This document shows, in pieces, positions 24,581 to 33,444 of a DNA stretch of 64,000 nt; positions within the stretch are counted from its first letter, which is position 1; every line of letters starts with the position of its first letter. The DNA is taken from assembly GCF_014650115.1 (NCBI RefSeq), contig NZ_BMUI01000016.1:158593-222592 (forward strand), written 5' to 3'. Below the pieces are notes generated by a model that was not told the DNA's origin, did no database searches, and saw only the letters and a program-made list of their open reading frames with translations. Origin of the DNA: Streptomyces olivaceoviridis (lineage in GTDB: Bacteria > Actinomycetota > Actinomycetes > Streptomycetales > Streptomycetaceae). The translations under genes and the position numbers were made by a program.

Positions 24581-25792
24581 CTACGGCTGGCTGTATCCGT
24601 CCAGGAAGTTCCCGATGCGGGTCACCGCGTCCCGCAGGTCTCCCACCGACGGCAGCGTCACCACCCGGAAGTGATCCGGCTCGGGCCAGTTGAAGCCCGT
24701 GCCCTGGACGACCATGATCTTCTCCTTGCGGAGCAGGTCCAGGACCATCCGCCGGTCGTCCTTGATCTTGAAGACGTCGGGGTCCAGCCGCGGGAACAGG
24801 TACAGCGCGCCCTTCGGTCGTACGCAGCTCACCCCTGGAATCCGTGTCAGCAGGTCGTACGCGGTGTCCATCTGCTCCTTCAGCCGGCCGCCCGGCAGCA
24901 CCAGGTCGTTGATCGTCTGGCGTCCGCTGAGCGCGGCGACCACCCCGTGCTGCCCCGGCATGTTGGCGCACAGCCGCATGTTCGCCAGGATCGTCAGACC
25001 CTCGATGTAGGAGTCGGCGTGGGCGCGCGGGCCGGAGATCGACATCCAGCCGACGCGGTAGCCGGCCACCCGGTACGCCTTCGACATGCCGTTGAAGGTG
25101 AGGGTGAGCAGATCCGGGGCGACCTTCGCGGTCGGGGTGTGCGTGGCGCCGTCGTAGAGGATCTTGTCGTAGATCTCGTCGGAGCAGACGAGCAGGTTGT
25201 GCCGGCGGGCGATGTCCGTCAGGCCCCGGAGCACCGTCTCGTCGTAGACCGCGCCCGTGGGGTTGTTCGGGTTGATGATGACGATCGCCTTGGTGCGGTC
25301 GGTGACCTTGCGCTCGACGTCGGCGAGGTCCGGCATCCAGTCGGACTGCTCGTCGCAGCGGTAGTGCACCGCCGTACCGCCCGAGAGGGACACGGCCGCC
25401 GTCCACAGCGGATAGTCCGGGGCCGGTACGAGCACCTCGTCGCCGTCGTCCAGCAGGCCCTGCATCGCCATCACGATCAGCTCGGAGACGCCGTTGCCGA
25501 TGAAGACGTGCTCGACGTCGGTCTCGATGCCGAGGGTCTGGTTGTGCATCACGACCGCCCGGCGCGCGGCGAGCAGGCCCTTGGCGTCGCCGTAGCCGTG
25601 CGCGGTGGAGACGTTGCGGAGGATGTCCTCCAGGATCTCCGGGGGGCAGTCGAAGCCGAAGGCGGCCGGGTTGCCGGTGTTGAGCTTGAGGATGCGGTGG
25701 CCCGCCGCCTCAAGCCGCATGGCCTCTTCGAGAACCGGGCCCCGGATCTCGTAACAGACGTTGGCGAGCTTGGTCGACTGGATCACCTGCAT
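24581..25792 (-). CDS. Alanine-type aminotransferase (PLP fold I)
   Basis: 403 aa from ATG 25792. It is a class I aminotransferase of the AlaA type: VIINPNNPTGAVYD (PLP Asn at about 176), SDEIYDKILYDG, the Schiff-base lysine K238 in FNGMSKAYRVAGYRVGWM, and the substrate-carboxylate arginine near the C-terminus in FRVVTLPSV. It should interconvert alanine and 2-oxoglutarate with pyruvate and glutamate. No operon partner is seen. The gene is divergent from the low-complexity membrane protein at 25919. Confidence 0.92.
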   Translation of the reverse strand: MQVIQSTKLANVCYEIRGPVLEEAMRLEAAGHRILKLNTGNPAAFGFDCPPEILEDILRNVSTAHGYGDAKGLLAARRAVVMHNQTLGIETDVEHVFIGNGVSELIVMAMQGLLDDGDEVLVPAPDYPLWTAAVSLSGGTAVHYRCDEQSDWMPDLADVERKVTDRTKAIVIINPNNPTGAVYDETVLRGLTDIARRHNLLVCSDEIYDKILYDGATHTPTAKVAPDLLTLTFNGMSKAYRVAGYRVGWMSISGPRAHADSYIEGLTILANMRLCANMPGQHGVVAALSGRQTINDLVLPGGRLKEQMDTAYDLLTRIPGVSCVRPKGALYLFPRLDPDVFKIKDDRRMVLDLLRKEKIMVVQGTGFNWPEPDHFRVVTLPSVGDLRDAVTRIGNFLDGYSQP

Positions 25793-25918
25793 GTGCGTGA
25801 GCTTACGGCGCGGTAACGCCTCATGGCTCGTGTTTTCCGCCACGTGAGACACGGAGATTTGCCCGGATATCACCGCCGGCTGTCTCGGGAGTCGCTTGCG
25901 TCCCTACAATTCGCTGGC

Positions 25919-26713
25919 ATGTCCACGGAACGGGAGTACGAGGTGGGGGCGGACGGCATGAACGGAGCGGGCGGCGCGCCCGAGACCCGGCCGAACGTGT
26001 ACCACCCGCAGCCGGCTCCGGCCCCCGCGTACGAGCAGTACACCGACCCCGCCGCCGCGCACGGCTGGCAGGACGCCTACGACGCGACCCGCGAGCTGCC
26101 CGGCCTGTATGAGGCGGGCGAGGCCGACGGGGCCGAGGGCACATACGGGGCTCACGAGACCCCGGAGACCTCGACGGCGGCCGAAGCCGCGGAGCGCCCG
26201 GGGACGACGCCTCCCGACGGGCCCGGCGAGGGCCGGGCCGGGCGGCGGCGGGCCGCGCGCCGCGCGGGCGGACGGCGCCGGGTGGCGGTCGTCGCCGGGG
26301 TCCTCGGCGTGGCCGGCGCCGTGGCCGCGTTCGCCGCGCTGGGCGGCTCGGGCTCCCCGGCCGGCGCGCGTCCCGAGAAGGGCGGGAGCGCGAGCGCCGA
26401 CTCCGTTCCCGCGAGCCCGAGCGGGGACACCGGCTCGCCGAGCGCGAGCGCGCCGGAGGCCGGCGACCCCGTGCCGTCGCGCTCGGCCGCCTCCTCGGAC
26501 ACCGGCGCCGGGGGAGAGGCGAACAGCGGGACGGCCGGCGGCCCGGCGGCCACCACCACGCCCTCGGCACCGGCCGTGTCGCCGTCCGGCGCGTCGGCAC
26601 CGGCGCCGACCGCCACGGGGACGCCGACGGCCGGCCCGCCGACGGTGTTCCCGTCCGGCACCCCCAGCAGGGCCAACGGCCACGGCCACGGCACCACGAA
26701 GCACCCACGCTGA
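25919..26713 (+). CDS. Low-complexity single-span membrane protein
   Basis: 264 aa from ATG 25919. The N-terminal half (about 1-118) is acidic and disordered, with many Pro, Ala, Glu and Tyr. A basic stop-transfer cluster (GRAGRRRAARRAGGRRR) precedes one membrane helix (about 120-140, VAVVAGVLGVAGAVAAFAALGG). The outer half is a Ser/Thr/Pro/Ala-rich, probably glycosylated or cell-wall-spanning tail. The topology fits an anti-sigma or cell-wall linker protein but no domain supports either. Its 3' end runs into a 141-bp tandem repeat. Confidence 0.7.
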   Translation: MSTEREYEVGADGMNGAGGAPETRPNVYHPQPAPAPAYEQYTDPAAAHGWQDAYDATRELPGLYEAGEADGAEGTYGAHETPETSTAAEAAERPGTTPPDGPGEGRAGRRRAARRAGGRRRVAVVAGVLGVAGAVAAFAALGGSGSPAGARPEKGGSASADSVPASPSGDTGSPSASAPEAGDPVPSRSAASSDTGAGGEANSGTAGGPAATTTPSAPAVSPSGASAPAPTATGTPTAGPPTVFPSGTPSRANGHGHGTTKHPR

Positions 26714-27026
26714 GCGTCGAGCCGCCGCGCGCTGCGCCACGGCGTTCTCGCCGCCGCCCGTCCCGTGGCGGTCGCCGCCCCGCCCTCGGTGCCGGCTGTG
26801 TCGCCGTCCGGTGCCCCCTGGCGGGGGCCCGGCACCGCCAACCACCCGCCCTGAGCGTCGAGTCGCCGCGTGCTGCGCCACGGCGTTCTCGCCGCCGCCC
26901 GTCCCGTGGCGGTCGCCGCCCCGCCCTCGGTGCCGGCCGTGTCGTCCTCCCGCGCCCCCGGCAGGGGCCCCGGCACTGCCAACCACCCGTGCTGAGCGTC
27001 GAGTCGCCGCGTGCTGTGCCACGGCG
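26711..27026 (+). repeat. 141-bp tandem repeat, two units plus a partial third
   Basis: Unit starts (TGAGCGTCGAG) are at 26711, 26852 and 26993, an exact 141-base period. The third unit is cut after about 34 bases. Units differ by a few substitutions. The first unit starts at the TGA of the preceding gene, and each unit carries a stretch that resembles the Pro/Ser-rich end of that gene (SPSGAP...NHPP-stop in plus frame), so the array looks like repeated duplication of the gene's 3' end. The period is divisible by three. Confidence 0.85.
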
Positions 27027-27174
27027 CCGCCGTCCGTCCGTCCGTACAGGGAAACCCCTATGACCTGACGCGGCGTCTTGTCCCCGCCCCTCCCCGGCGT
27101 TGAGAATGCGCATGACAATCGAGTGGGCGGCCGGAGGACTCCGGTCGCCCAAGTCGTCAGAGGGGACCCCCCAC

Positions 27175-28008
27175 GTGAACAAGCCTCTCCTTGCCGCGCT
27201 CTCCTCCCTGGCCATCGCCGGGCTGGGCGCGACCCCGGCGGTAGCCGCACCGCACTCCGCCAAGGCCGCCGCGGTCACGGTCGACTTCGCCGGCACCGTG
27301 TCGCTCAGCAACTGCTCCGGTTCCGTCATCCGCTTCCCGGGCTCGGCCGACACCGACCCGGCCCTCGTGCTGACGAACGGTCACTGCCTGGAGACCGGCT
27401 TCCCGGACCCCGGCGAGGTCATCACCGGCCAGTCCTCCAGCCGCACCTTCGGCCTGCTGAACTCCGCCGGCACCAAGGTCGCCACCCTGCGCGCCAACCA
27501 GGTCGTCTACTCGACCATGACCGACACGGACGTCACGATCTACCGCACCACCACCACCTACGCGGCGATCAAGAGCTCGTACGGCATCAGCCCGCTCACC
27601 GTGCAGGACACGCACCCGGTCGCCGGCACCGCCGTCAAGGTGGTCTCCGGCTACTGGAAGCGCACCTACAGCTGCAACATCGACGGGTTCGTGTACCGGC
27701 TGAAGGAGGGCGACTGGACCTGGAAGGACTCGGTCCGCTACACCTCCGCCTGCGACACCATCGGCGGCACCTCCGGCTCCCCGGTCATCGACACCGCCAC
27801 CGGCAAGGTCGTCGCCGTCAACAACACCGGCAACGAGGACGGCCAGCAGTGCACGGTGAACAACCCGTGCGAGGTCGACGCGAACGGCACCGTCACCGTC
27901 CGCCAGGGCATCAACTACGCCGAGGAGACGTACAACATCCCGGCCTGCTTCACCACCGGCAACAAGCTCAACCTGAGCGCGGCCGGCTGCACCCTGCCCA
28001 AGCCGTAG
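27175..28008 (+). CDS. Secreted trypsin-like serine protease (S1 family)
   Basis: 277 aa from GTG 27175, with a GGGGA site upstream. The signal peptide covers 1-24 or so (cleavage near AVA-APH). Catalytic residues are visible: His70 in LTNGHC, Asp119 in TDTDVTIYR and Ser200 in GGTSGSP. Six cysteines in the mature chain could form disulfides. It should be an extracellular endopeptidase; no separate pro-domain is obvious. It is monocistronic and convergent with the D-aminoacylase gene. Confidence 0.88.
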   Translation: MNKPLLAALSSLAIAGLGATPAVAAPHSAKAAAVTVDFAGTVSLSNCSGSVIRFPGSADTDPALVLTNGHCLETGFPDPGEVITGQSSSRTFGLLNSAGTKVATLRANQVVYSTMTDTDVTIYRTTTTYAAIKSSYGISPLTVQDTHPVAGTAVKVVSGYWKRTYSCNIDGFVYRLKEGDWTWKDSVRYTSACDTIGGTSGSPVIDTATGKVVAVNNTGNEDGQQCTVNNPCEVDANGTVTVRQGINYAEETYNIPACFTTGNKLNLSAAGCTLPKP

Positions 28009-28015
28009 GCACGGT

Positions 28016-29626
28016 TCACCGTGGCGCACGGCGGACGGACCGTCCCGCCAGGACGTCCGTCCGCCTGCCGTCCTCGATGACGAACCGGCCGTCGACCAGC
28101 ACGTACGGGATGCCGGCCGGCAGTCTGCGGGGCTCGTCGAAGGTGGCGCCGGGCGCGACCGTCTCCGGGTCGAACAGGACCAGGTCGGCCCGGTAGCCCT
28201 CGCGCACCAGCCCGCGGTCCGGCAGCCGCAGCCGCGCCGCGGGCCGGGAGGTGAGGTGGGCGACGCACTCCTCCAGCGTGAGCACCCCCAACTCCCGCAC
28301 GTAGTGGCCGAGATACCGCGGGAAGGTGCCGTACGCGCGCGGGTGCGGCTTGCTGCCCCGCAGGATCCCGTCGGAGCCGCCGGTGTGCGCGCGGTGCCGC
28401 ATGATCGCGCGGACGTTCTCCTCGTGGCCGACGTGCTGGAGGATGGTCGTCCCGAGCCGGTCCCCGACCAGCAGCCGGTGCGCCGTGGCCCAGGGGGTCT
28501 CGCCGCGCAGCTCCGCCGCCTGACGGACCGTACGGCCCACGACGTCGGCCAGGCCCGGATCGGTCACCCCGGAGATCTCGACCGTCTCCCACTCCACCGG
28601 CACGCCGTGGCAGCCGTCCGAGCCGGTGACCTCCAGGTCGTACCGGATCCGCTCGGCCGTCGCCGGGTCGGTGAGCCGGGCCAGGATCTCCCGCGGGCCG
28701 CCCTCGCTCGCCCAGCTCGGCAGCAGCGCGGCCAGCGTGGTGCAGCCGGGGGTGTAGGGGTAGGTGTCCAGGGTGATGTCCGCGCCCGCGTCCAGGGCCC
28801 GGTCGAGCAGGGCGAGCAGTTCCGGTGCCCGGCCCTCGTTGACGCCGAAGTTCATCGTCGCGTGCGCGAGGTGCAGCGGGCAGTCCGCCTCCCGGGTCAG
28901 GTCGACCATCTCGGCGTACGCCTCCAGGGCGCCGGCGCCGTAGGAGCGGTGGTGCGGGCAGTAGTAGCCGCCGTAGGACGCCACCACGCGGCACAGCTCG
29001 GTCAGTTCGGCGTTCTCGGCGTACATCCCGGGCGTGTACGTCAGCCCCGAGGACAGCCCGACCGCGCCCTGTTCCAGCCCCTCGGCCACCAGCCGCCGCA
29101 TCCGGTCCAGTTCGTCGGGGGTCGCCTCGCGGTCCTCCCAGCCGACGACGAGCGCCCGGACCGTGCCCTGCGGGATCAGGTAGGCCGCGTTCACGGCGAT
29201 GCCCCGGTCGAGCCGGTCCAGGTACTCGCCGACGCTCCGCCAGTCGAAGTCGATGTCCTCGCCGTACCCGTTCCAGCCGGTGATCGCCCGGCGCACCCCC
29301 TCCAGCGTGCGGTCGTCCACCGGGGCGTACGACAGTCCGTCCTGGCCGAGGACCTCCAGCGTGACCCCCTGCGCGGCCTTCGCGCTGTGGTCGGGGTCGC
29401 GCAGCAGGGCCAGGTCGGAGTGGGCGTGCATGTCGATGAAGCCGGGGGAGAGGACCAGGCCCTCCGCGTCGATCTCCCGCATGGCGCGCGGGCGCTGGCA
29501 GCCCGCGGCGGCGGCCTCCTTGACGATCGAGACGATCCGGCCGGCGTCGATCACGACATCGGCGCGGTACGCGTCCGCCCCGCTGCCGTCGACGACGTCG
29601 GCGTCCCGGATGACCAGGTCCTCCAC
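28016..29626 (-). CDS. N-acyl-D-amino-acid deacylase (D-aminoacylase) family amidohydrolase
   Basis: 536 aa from GTG 29626; the AGGAGG site overlaps the stop codon of the upstream gene, so the two are coupled. It is an amidohydrolase TIM barrel with metal ligands H67 and H69 (GFIDMHAHSD), a His pair at about 225-226 (YCPHHRSYG) and H255 (LHLAHATMN). Characterised D-aminoacylases use Cys96 as a metal ligand; here residue 96 is Asp (VLGQDGLSY), a variant site. It should remove an acyl group from a D-configured N-acyl amino acid or amino sugar acid. The neighbouring PLP dehydratase, RidA, kinase and GntP permease suggest N-acyl-D-glucosaminate as one possible substrate. Confidence 0.85.
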   Translation of the reverse strand: MEDLVIRDADVVDGSGADAYRADVVIDAGRIVSIVKEAAAAGCQRPRAMREIDAEGLVLSPGFIDMHAHSDLALLRDPDHSAKAAQGVTLEVLGQDGLSYAPVDDRTLEGVRRAITGWNGYGEDIDFDWRSVGEYLDRLDRGIAVNAAYLIPQGTVRALVVGWEDREATPDELDRMRRLVAEGLEQGAVGLSSGLTYTPGMYAENAELTELCRVVASYGGYYCPHHRSYGAGALEAYAEMVDLTREADCPLHLAHATMNFGVNEGRAPELLALLDRALDAGADITLDTYPYTPGCTTLAALLPSWASEGGPREILARLTDPATAERIRYDLEVTGSDGCHGVPVEWETVEISGVTDPGLADVVGRTVRQAAELRGETPWATAHRLLVGDRLGTTILQHVGHEENVRAIMRHRAHTGGSDGILRGSKPHPRAYGTFPRYLGHYVRELGVLTLEECVAHLTSRPAARLRLPDRGLVREGYRADLVLFDPETVAPGATFDEPRRLPAGIPYVLVDGRFVIEDGRRTDVLAGRSVRRAPR

Positions 29627-29635
29627 GCGGGCCTC

Positions 29636-30907
29636 CTAGAAGAACGTACGGATGTAGTCGACGACCGTGCCGTCCGCCTCGGCCACCGGGATGAGCTGCC
29701 ACTTGTCGAAGGACGTGCACGGGTGGGACAGACCGAGGCCGATCCAGTCACCGACCGCCAGGTCCGCCTCCGCCTCCGTGCGCAGCCAGGCGTGCTGGTC
29801 GGAGAGCCCGGTCACGGTGATGCCGTTGGCCGGGCGCTCCTCGCCGTTGCGGCGGACCACCTGGGCGGTGGGCAGGTCCAGGTCGTAGGCCGCGTCGCGC
29901 TTGCCCGCGTTGGCGAAGGCCTGCTCGGGGGTCGGCCGGGAGACGACCTGCGCCCACAGCCGGAAGGCGGGCTCCAGGGCGCCCTCCTCGGGCACCCGGC
30001 CGAACGGGGTGAGCCTGCGGTAGTGCCCGTCGTCGTGCGAGACGTACGCGCCCGAGCGCAGCAACTTCAGTACGGGCCTGGAGAGTTCGGGGATCCCGGC
30101 GAAGACGTCGGCGACGGCGTCGAACCAGGCGCTGCCGCCCGCGCTCACCACGATCTCCTCGGCCTCGCCGAACCGCCCGCCCTTGTCGAGCTCGGCGGCC
30201 AGCGCCACCAGCCGCAGCAGATACGCCCGCACGCGCTCCGGATCGGCCCGCGGCACCTCGCCCTCGTACCCCGCCACACCGACCAGGCGCAGGGTCGGTA
30301 CGGCGGCCACGGCCGCGGCGACGGCCGCGCACTCCGTCTCCGTGCGCACGCCCGTCCGGGCCCCCTCGCCCGCGCCCAGCTCGATCACGACGTCCACCGG
30401 GCGGGCCGTGCCGGCGAGGGCCGCGTCCATCAGCTCCACCCCGCGCACGGAGTCGACGTAACAGACGAACCGGAACTCCGGGTCGGCGGCCAGCTCGCCG
30501 GCGATCCAGCGCAGGGCGGGCGCGTCCACCAGCTCGTTGGCGAGGAAGACCCGCTGGACACCGAACGCGCGGGCCACCCGCACCTGGTGCGGCACCGCGA
30601 GCGTGATGCCCCAGGCGCCGTGCTCGACCTGGCGGTGGAAGAGCTGCGGGGCCATGGAGGTCTTGCCGTGCGGGGCGAAGGCGAGACCGTGCCGGGCGGT
30701 GTACGTCTCCATCAGCGCGAGGTTGTGCTCCAGGCGCTCGGCGGACAGCGCGAGGACGGGGGTGGTGAAGCCGTCGCCGTCCCGGAAGAGGTTGCGGCGC
30801 TGGGCGGCCAGCTCGGCGACGGTCAGGCCGTCGGCGTCCGGGGGCAGGCCCTTGAAGCGGTGGTCGACACGTTCCTCGGCAAGGCGGGTGAGCGCTTCGG
30901 TGCCCAT
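29636..30907 (-). CDS. D-serine-dehydratase-fold (fold III PLP) amino acid dehydratase or deaminase
   Basis: 423 aa from ATG 30907 (GAGGGG upstream), 13 codons inside the longest frame. It has an alanine-racemase-like N-terminal barrel with the PLP lysine K82 in FAPHGKTSM, and a C-terminal metal site HPC (about His395 and Cys397 in LSHPCTSFDKW), the Zn pair of eukaryotic-type D-serine dehydratases. Such enzymes eliminate water from a beta-hydroxy D-amino acid and release ammonia via an enamine. D-Serine, D-threo-hydroxyaspartate and D-glucosaminate dehydratases share this fold. RidA in the locus fits enamine release. An IclR-type palindrome lies 17 bases upstream of the start. Confidence 0.88.
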   Translation of the reverse strand: MGTEALTRLAEERVDHRFKGLPPDADGLTVAELAAQRRNLFRDGDGFTTPVLALSAERLEHNLALMETYTARHGLAFAPHGKTSMAPQLFHRQVEHGAWGITLAVPHQVRVARAFGVQRVFLANELVDAPALRWIAGELAADPEFRFVCYVDSVRGVELMDAALAGTARPVDVVIELGAGEGARTGVRTETECAAVAAAVAAVPTLRLVGVAGYEGEVPRADPERVRAYLLRLVALAAELDKGGRFGEAEEIVVSAGGSAWFDAVADVFAGIPELSRPVLKLLRSGAYVSHDDGHYRRLTPFGRVPEEGALEPAFRLWAQVVSRPTPEQAFANAGKRDAAYDLDLPTAQVVRRNGEERPANGITVTGLSDQHAWLRTEAEADLAVGDWIGLGLSHPCTSFDKWQLIPVAEADGTVVDYIRTFF

Positions 30908-30923
30908 GGAGCCCCTCTCAGGC

Positions 30924-30940
30924 GTTGCATATTGTGCAAC
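30924..30940. promoter_or_regulatory. Likely IclR operator GTTGCATATTGTGCAAC
   Basis: A 17-bp palindrome with perfect 6-bp arms (GTTGCA / TGCAAC) and a 5-base AT-rich spacer, located in the divergent region between the dehydratase (start 30907) and the kinase (start 31079). It fits the size and symmetry of IclR-family operators, and an IclR gene lies in the same locus. It would sit over the leader of the dehydratase gene. Confidence 0.65.
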
Positions 30941-31078
30941 AGCCATTGCGTGTAGTGCTTACAGGTGTCTAGCATCTCGCCGAACACCGGGTCAACGGAT
31001 CCGCCGGCCGGGCGATCGACAGGAGTCATCATCAACGACGCTGCTTACGCCTCGGCCGTTGCGCACCCGCGGAATGTC

Positions 31079-32230
31079 ATGGACGTGGACGTGGTGGCGC
31101 TCGGTGAGTCCATGGTCACCTTCCTGCCCAGCCGCCCCGGCCGCCTCGCCGACGTCCCCTCCTTCGACCGGGCCATCGGCGGCGCCGAGTCCAACGTCGC
31201 CTGCGCCCTGGCCGCGTTCGGGCACACGGCGCGCTGGGTCAGCCGCGTCGGCGCGGACGGCTTCGGCGACCACCTGCTGGAGCGGATCGCCGGCTACGGC
31301 GTCGACGTCACCGCCGTACACCGGGACCCCGGCCGGCCCACGGGCGTCTACTTCCGCACCGCCGGGGACCGGGGGACGGGCGCGCACGAGGTGGCGTACT
31401 ACCGGGCGGGCTCGGCGGCGTCGGCGATGTCGCCGGGGAACGTCGACCTGACGGCGGCCCGGTCGGCCCGCGTCCTGCACCTGACCGGCATCACGGCCGC
31501 GCTGTCGGACGAGTGCCGGGAGCTGTTGCACGAGCTGACGGCCCCCGCCCCGGGGCGTCCACTGATCTCCTTCGACGTGAACTACCGCCCGGGACTGTGG
31601 GGCGCCGGCGAGGGCGCCCCTCTCCTGCTGGAGCTGGCGCGGCGTGCGGACATCGTGTTCGTCGGCGCGGACGAGGCGGAGCAGGCGTGGGACGTCACGG
31701 GCGGCCCCGAGGCGATCCGCAGGCTGCTGCCGGAGCCGGCGGCGCTGGTGGTGAAGCAGGGGGCGGAGGGAGCGACGGCCTTCGCGCGTCCGCAAGGGCC
31801 GGAAGGGGCGACGGCCTTCGCGCCCGAGCTCCCCGCGGGCGGTCGTGCCGCTGGGGCGGTGTCCGTCCCGGAGAAGGACGGCACCCCGTCAGCGGCGGAC
31901 CGTGCGGCCGACCCCCGGCCCGGTGCCACCCCGCCCACCTTCGTACCCGCCCTGAGCACAGCCGTCGTGGCAACCACCGGCGCGGGAGACGCCTTCGCCG
32001 CGGGTTTCCTCTCGGCGACCCTGCGGGGGCTGACCGTCAGGGACCGGCTCCGGTACGGCCACCTCTTCGCCGCCGCCGCCCTCACCACCCCGGGCGACCT
32101 GGCCGCACCCCCCGCCCGCGGCCACGCCGACCGCCTCGCCGCCCTGGACGACGACGCATGGGGGAGACTTCGACTCGGCCCCGGCTGGACGCAAGCCGAG
32201 CAGGCCGAGGAGGAGGCGAACATCCCATGA
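31079..32230 (+). CDS. PfkB-family sugar kinase, 2-keto-3-deoxygluconate kinase-like
   Basis: 383 aa from ATG 31079. AGGAG at about 31020 fits no standard start codon, so the N-terminus is uncertain. PfkB signatures are present: GGAESNVACALAAFG near the N-terminus and the anion-hole/catalytic motif TTGAGDAFAAGFL near the C-terminus. The closest named type is KdgK, which phosphorylates 2-keto-3-deoxygluconate. About 50 extra residues, Pro/Ala/Gly-rich, are inserted before the catalytic motif and begin with a duplicated EGATAFA block. The stop overlaps the IclR start (ATGA). Confidence 0.85.
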   Translation: MDVDVVALGESMVTFLPSRPGRLADVPSFDRAIGGAESNVACALAAFGHTARWVSRVGADGFGDHLLERIAGYGVDVTAVHRDPGRPTGVYFRTAGDRGTGAHEVAYYRAGSAASAMSPGNVDLTAARSARVLHLTGITAALSDECRELLHELTAPAPGRPLISFDVNYRPGLWGAGEGAPLLLELARRADIVFVGADEAEQAWDVTGGPEAIRRLLPEPAALVVKQGAEGATAFARPQGPEGATAFAPELPAGGRAAGAVSVPEKDGTPSAADRAADPRPGATPPTFVPALSTAVVATTGAGDAFAAGFLSATLRGLTVRDRLRYGHLFAAAALTTPGDLAAPPARGHADRLAALDDDAWGRLRLGPGWTQAEQAEEEANIP

Positions 32231-32991
32231 GTCAGACCGTCGACCGCGCGTTGAGCATCCTGCCGCTGCTCGCCGAGGGCCCCGCCGACCTCGGCCAGGT
32301 CGCCGACCGCCTCGGCGTGCACAAGTCCACGGCCCTCCGCCTCCTGCGCACCCTGCACGAACACGGCCTGGTCTACCGCCAGTCCGACCAGCGCTACCGC
32401 CTCGGCGCCCGCCTCTTCGCCCTCGCGCAGGAGGCGATGGAGAACCTCGACATCCGCGAGATCGCCCACCCCCACCTCGCACGGCTGAACGAACAGTGCG
32501 GTCACACCGTCCACCTCGCCGTCTACGAGGAGAACGAGGTGCTGTACATCGACAAGGTCGAGAGCCGCTACCCGGTGCGCATGTACTCGCGGATCGGCAA
32601 GCCCGTCGCCATCACCGTCGCCGCCGTGGCCAAGCTGCTCCTCGCCGACCTGCCCGAACCCGAGCGCCGCGCCCTCGCCCAGCAGCTCGACTACCCCCTG
32701 TACACGGCCCGTTCGACCCCCCACGCCGAGGCCTTCCTGAAGGAGCTGGCCACCGTGCGCGAACAGGGCTGGGCCACCGACCTCGGTGGCCACGAGGAGT
32801 CCATCAACTGCGTCGCCGCCCCCATCCGCGGCGCCGACGGCCGGGTGGTCGCCGCCATGTCGGTGTCCGCGCCGAACGTGGTCGTCACCGCCGAGGAACT
32901 CCTCACCCTGCTCCCGCTGGTGCGCCGTACGGCGGACGCGATCAGCGGCGAGTACTCCGGACGCACCCCAGTGAAGGACCGCACCGAATGA
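32227..32991 (+). CDS. IclR-family transcriptional regulator
   Basis: 254 aa, ATG overlapping the kinase stop. A winged HTH at about 1-65 (VADRLGVHKSTALRLLRTLH) is followed by the IclR effector-binding domain (about 80-245, with HTVHLAVYEENEVLYIDKVES and GGHEESINCVAAPIRG). It probably senses an intermediate of the pathway around it and acts at the palindrome at 30924-30940. The stop overlaps the RidA start, so kinase, regulator and RidA form one coupled operon. The type often represses until an inducer binds, but activators exist. Confidence 0.92.
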   Translation: MSQTVDRALSILPLLAEGPADLGQVADRLGVHKSTALRLLRTLHEHGLVYRQSDQRYRLGARLFALAQEAMENLDIREIAHPHLARLNEQCGHTVHLAVYEENEVLYIDKVESRYPVRMYSRIGKPVAITVAAVAKLLLADLPEPERRALAQQLDYPLYTARSTPHAEAFLKELATVREQGWATDLGGHEESINCVAAPIRGADGRVVAAMSVSAPNVVVTAEELLTLLPLVRRTADAISGEYSGRTPVKDRTE

Positions 32992-33398
32992 CCGACAAGA
33001 TCGCCCTCACCCCGAAGACCCACACCACCCCGCCCGCGAAGTTCTCGCACGGCGTGCGCAAGGGCAACATCCTCCAGGTCGCCGGCCAGGTCGGGTTCCT
33101 GCCCGCCGAGGAGGGCAAGCCCCCCACGCCCGCCGGCCCCTCCCTGCGCGAGCAGACCCTCCAGACCCTCGCCAACGTCAAGGCGATCCTGGAGGAGGGC
33201 GGCGCCGGCTGGGACGACGTGATGATGATCCGCGTCTACCTCACCGACGTCGACCACTTCGCCGAGATGAACGAGATCTACAACGCCTACTTCGAGGAGC
33301 AGGGCCTCACCCAGCCGCCCGCCGCCCGCACGACGGTCTACGTCGGTCTGCCGGCCGGCCTCCTCATCGAGATCGACGCCCTCGCCGTCCTCGGCTGA
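32988..33398 (+). CDS. RidA family enamine/imine deaminase
   Basis: 136 aa, ATG overlapping the IclR stop. Family features: the FSHGVRKGNILQVAGQVGF strand, PSLREQTLQTLANVKAILEE helix, the VRVYLTD-like VMMIRVYLTD and a conserved Arg in PPAARTTVYVGLPAG (the carboxylate-binding Arg). RidA hydrolyses reactive 2-aminoacrylate-type enamines released by PLP-dependent dehydratases. Co-transcription with a locus that holds a D-serine-dehydratase-fold enzyme is coherent with that function. Confidence 0.92.
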   Translation: MTDKIALTPKTHTTPPAKFSHGVRKGNILQVAGQVGFLPAEEGKPPTPAGPSLREQTLQTLANVKAILEEGGAGWDDVMMIRVYLTDVDHFAEMNEIYNAYFEEQGLTQPPAARTTVYVGLPAGLLIEIDALAVLG

Positions 33399-33444
33399 CG
33401 TCCCCTCACCCCTCGTACCTCCCGCACCTCCCGCACGTCCAGTA

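Noticed and set aside
26714..27068. Continuous Arg/Pro-rich frames across the 141-bp repeat as a protein gene.
   Set aside because: The repeat period is a multiple of three, which keeps frames open by itself; composition is typical of off-frame reading.
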